The notes under the pieces: model-generated
What the model was told of the DNA's origin: nothing
Databases searched by the model: none
Seen by the model: only the letters and a program-made list of their open reading frames with translations
Shown here: positions 5,380 through 6,435 of the stretch, piece by piece
Layout: each line of letters starts with the position of its first letter
How positions within the stretch are numbered: position 1 is the stretch's first letter
Made by a program: the position numbers and the translations under genes
Origin: Acidobacteriaceae bacterium
Lineage (GTDB): Bacteria; Acidobacteriota; Terriglobia; Terriglobales; Acidobacteriaceae
Length of the DNA: 6,435 nucleotides
Direction of reading: 5' to 3'
Assembly: GCA_003140705.1 (NCBI GenBank)
Contig: PLKU01000214.1
Coordinates: 2,969-9,403 of the forward strand

Positions 5380-6435
5380 TCACACATGATCAAGACAGGC
5401 CTGAGGCCTCGAGCCATGGTGACCGGACCGGATTGACCGGCGCGAGGCTGGATCGCCGCGATTTCATGAAGGTGCTTGGCGGCGGGTTGCTGGTTTGCTT
5501 CACGCCCACACTGGCGTGGGCGCAGGAGTCGGGGCACGCCTTCGGCGGACATGAGCTCCCCAAGGATGTAGGCGCGTGGCTGCACATTGCGGCCGATGGC
5601 CGCGTGACGGTATTTACCGGGAAGGTTGAAGTTGGGCAGAACATCCGCACCTCTCTGGCGCAGCTTGTCGCCGAGGAGTTGCGAGTGCCGTTTGATGCCA
5701 TCACCATGACCATGGGCGATACCGACCTCACTCCCTGGGACATGGGCACCTTCGGCAGCCGCACCACTCCGACCATGGGACCCCAGTTGCGCACCATGGC
5801 CGCTGCCGCACGCCAGCTGTTGATTGATATGGCCGCGGAGCGCTTGAAAGTGGATGCGACATTGTTGACGGCTGCGGATGGCAGAGTGACCGATTCTCAA
5901 TCAACGCGATCGATCACCTATGGAAGCCTTACTCGGGGCGAGAAGCTGGTCAAGGTGATCGCAGGCGAAGAGGCCCTGACAAAGGCCGTGGACTGGAAGG
6001 TTGCAGGGAAAGCCATGGCCAAGGCCGAGGGCCGTGACTTTGTGACCGGGAAACACAAATATCCATCTGACATTACGCGGCCGGAGATGCTCTTCGGAGC
6101 TGTGCTGCGGGCGGACGGGTTCAACGCAACTCTGGTATCGATGGATACGACCGCAGCGGAGAAGCTGCCTGAAGTGAAGGTCGTGCGCGATGGAGAATTC
6201 ACCGGGGTCATCGCCCCCGATTCCTTCACAGCGCAGAGAGGGGTCGCGGCAATCCAGGCCAAGTGGGCTGTGCCGGCGCAGCCTTCGAACCAGGGCCTTT
6301 TCGAATATCTGAAGGCCAATCCAGAAGCTGGTCAAGACGAAGGTCCGCAACACGTTTCCGGTTCAGTCAAGGACGCCCTGTTGGGCGCCGATGTGAAGGT
6401 CGAGGAGCGGTACACGATCGCATACATTGCGCACG
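5376..6435 (+). CDS. Tat-exported molybdopterin-binding subunit of the xanthine dehydrogenase / IorB family, 5' part (runs off right edge)
   Basis: Open from the ATG at 5376 to the window edge (353 codons, no stop), so about half of the usual length of roughly 700 residues. LDRRDFMKVLGGGLLV at 25-40, followed by a cleavable-looking TLAWAQ, is a twin-arginine signal peptide after a short hydrophilic head. VFTGKVEVGQNIRTSLAQLVAEELRVP at 79-105 (split as TGKVEVGQ, then NIRTSLAQ) is the conserved block of single-chain IorB-like enzymes. GDTDLTPWDMGTFGSRTT at 114-131 and the alpha/beta-hammerhead segment at about 220-300 (KHKYPSDI, AVLRADG) follow, then VEERYTIAYIAH at 342-353, which leads into the Mo-cofactor domain. 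The catalytic glutamate near the C-terminus lies outside the window. With the 2Fe-2S subunit it should form a periplasmic hydroxylase using water as oxygen source. No FAD subunit is seen, so a cytochrome or other respiratory acceptor is likely. Confidence 0.93.
   Translation, partial: MITHDQDRPEASSHGDRTGLTGARLDRRDFMKVLGGGLLVCFTPTLAWAQESGHAFGGHELPKDVGAWLHIAADGRVTVFTGKVEVGQNIRTSLAQLVAEELRVPFDAITMTMGDTDLTPWDMGTFGSRTTPTMGPQLRTMAAAARQLLIDMAAERLKVDATLLTAADGRVTDSQSTRSITYGSLTRGEKLVKVIAGEEALTKAVDWKVAGKAMAKAEGRDFVTGKHKYPSDITRPEMLFGAVLRADGFNATLVSMDTTAAEKLPEVKVVRDGEFTGVIAPDSFTAQRGVAAIQAKWAVPAQPSNQGLFEYLKANPEAGQDEGPQHVSGSVKDALLGADVKVEERYTIAYIAH

Noticed and set aside
5355..6353. Long minus-strand frames (133-181 codons) opposite the molybdopterin subunit
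   Set aside because: They are antisense to an uninterrupted plus-strand frame with conserved family motifs and a Tat signal; none has a recognisable motif.

Overview
This window reads as a piece of a bacterial chromosome, most likely from an Acidobacteriota soil-type genome (Bryobacterales/Solibacter-like), with Planctomycetota or Verrucomicrobiota as the alternative. The call rests on gene content. A Tat-exported DUF1501 protein sits next to a Big_2 / CX4CH protein of the DUF1549-DUF1553 type, a pairing greatly expanded in those phyla. The Tat-exported molybdenum hydroxylase with the GQNIRTSLAQ motif is also common in Acidobacteriota. The taxonomic call is inference, not something the sequence proves.

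Layout, left to right. Positions 1-817 (minus) hold the 5' part of a large secreted or membrane-anchored protein with a Big_2 Ig-like domain and a cytochrome-like CNSGPCHG motif; the gene runs off the left edge. It follows, after 78 bases, a complete DUF1501 gene (minus, 896-2275), so the two probably form one transcript. A 392-base non-coding stretch (2276-2667) with short inverted repeats separates them from htpG (minus, 2668-4533), a full-length bacterial Hsp90. A 366-base divergent intergenic region (4534-4899) holds several inverted repeats and a possible hairpin that would cover the htpG ribosome binding site. From 4900 rightward (plus) come two overlapping genes of an isoquinoline-1-oxidoreductase / xanthine-dehydrogenase-family enzyme: a 2Fe-2S subunit (4900-5379) and a Tat-exported molybdopterin-binding subunit (5376 to beyond the right edge).

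Functionally there are three units: an exported DUF1501/DUF1549-type pair of unknown substrate; a cytosolic ATP-dependent chaperone; and a periplasmic two-subunit molybdenum hydroxylase without a visible FAD subunit. Nothing indicates that they form one pathway. No RNA gene, mobile element or CRISPR array is visible, and I see no clearly new system. The best leads are the regulatory structures around htpG and the unusual domain build of the left-edge gene.
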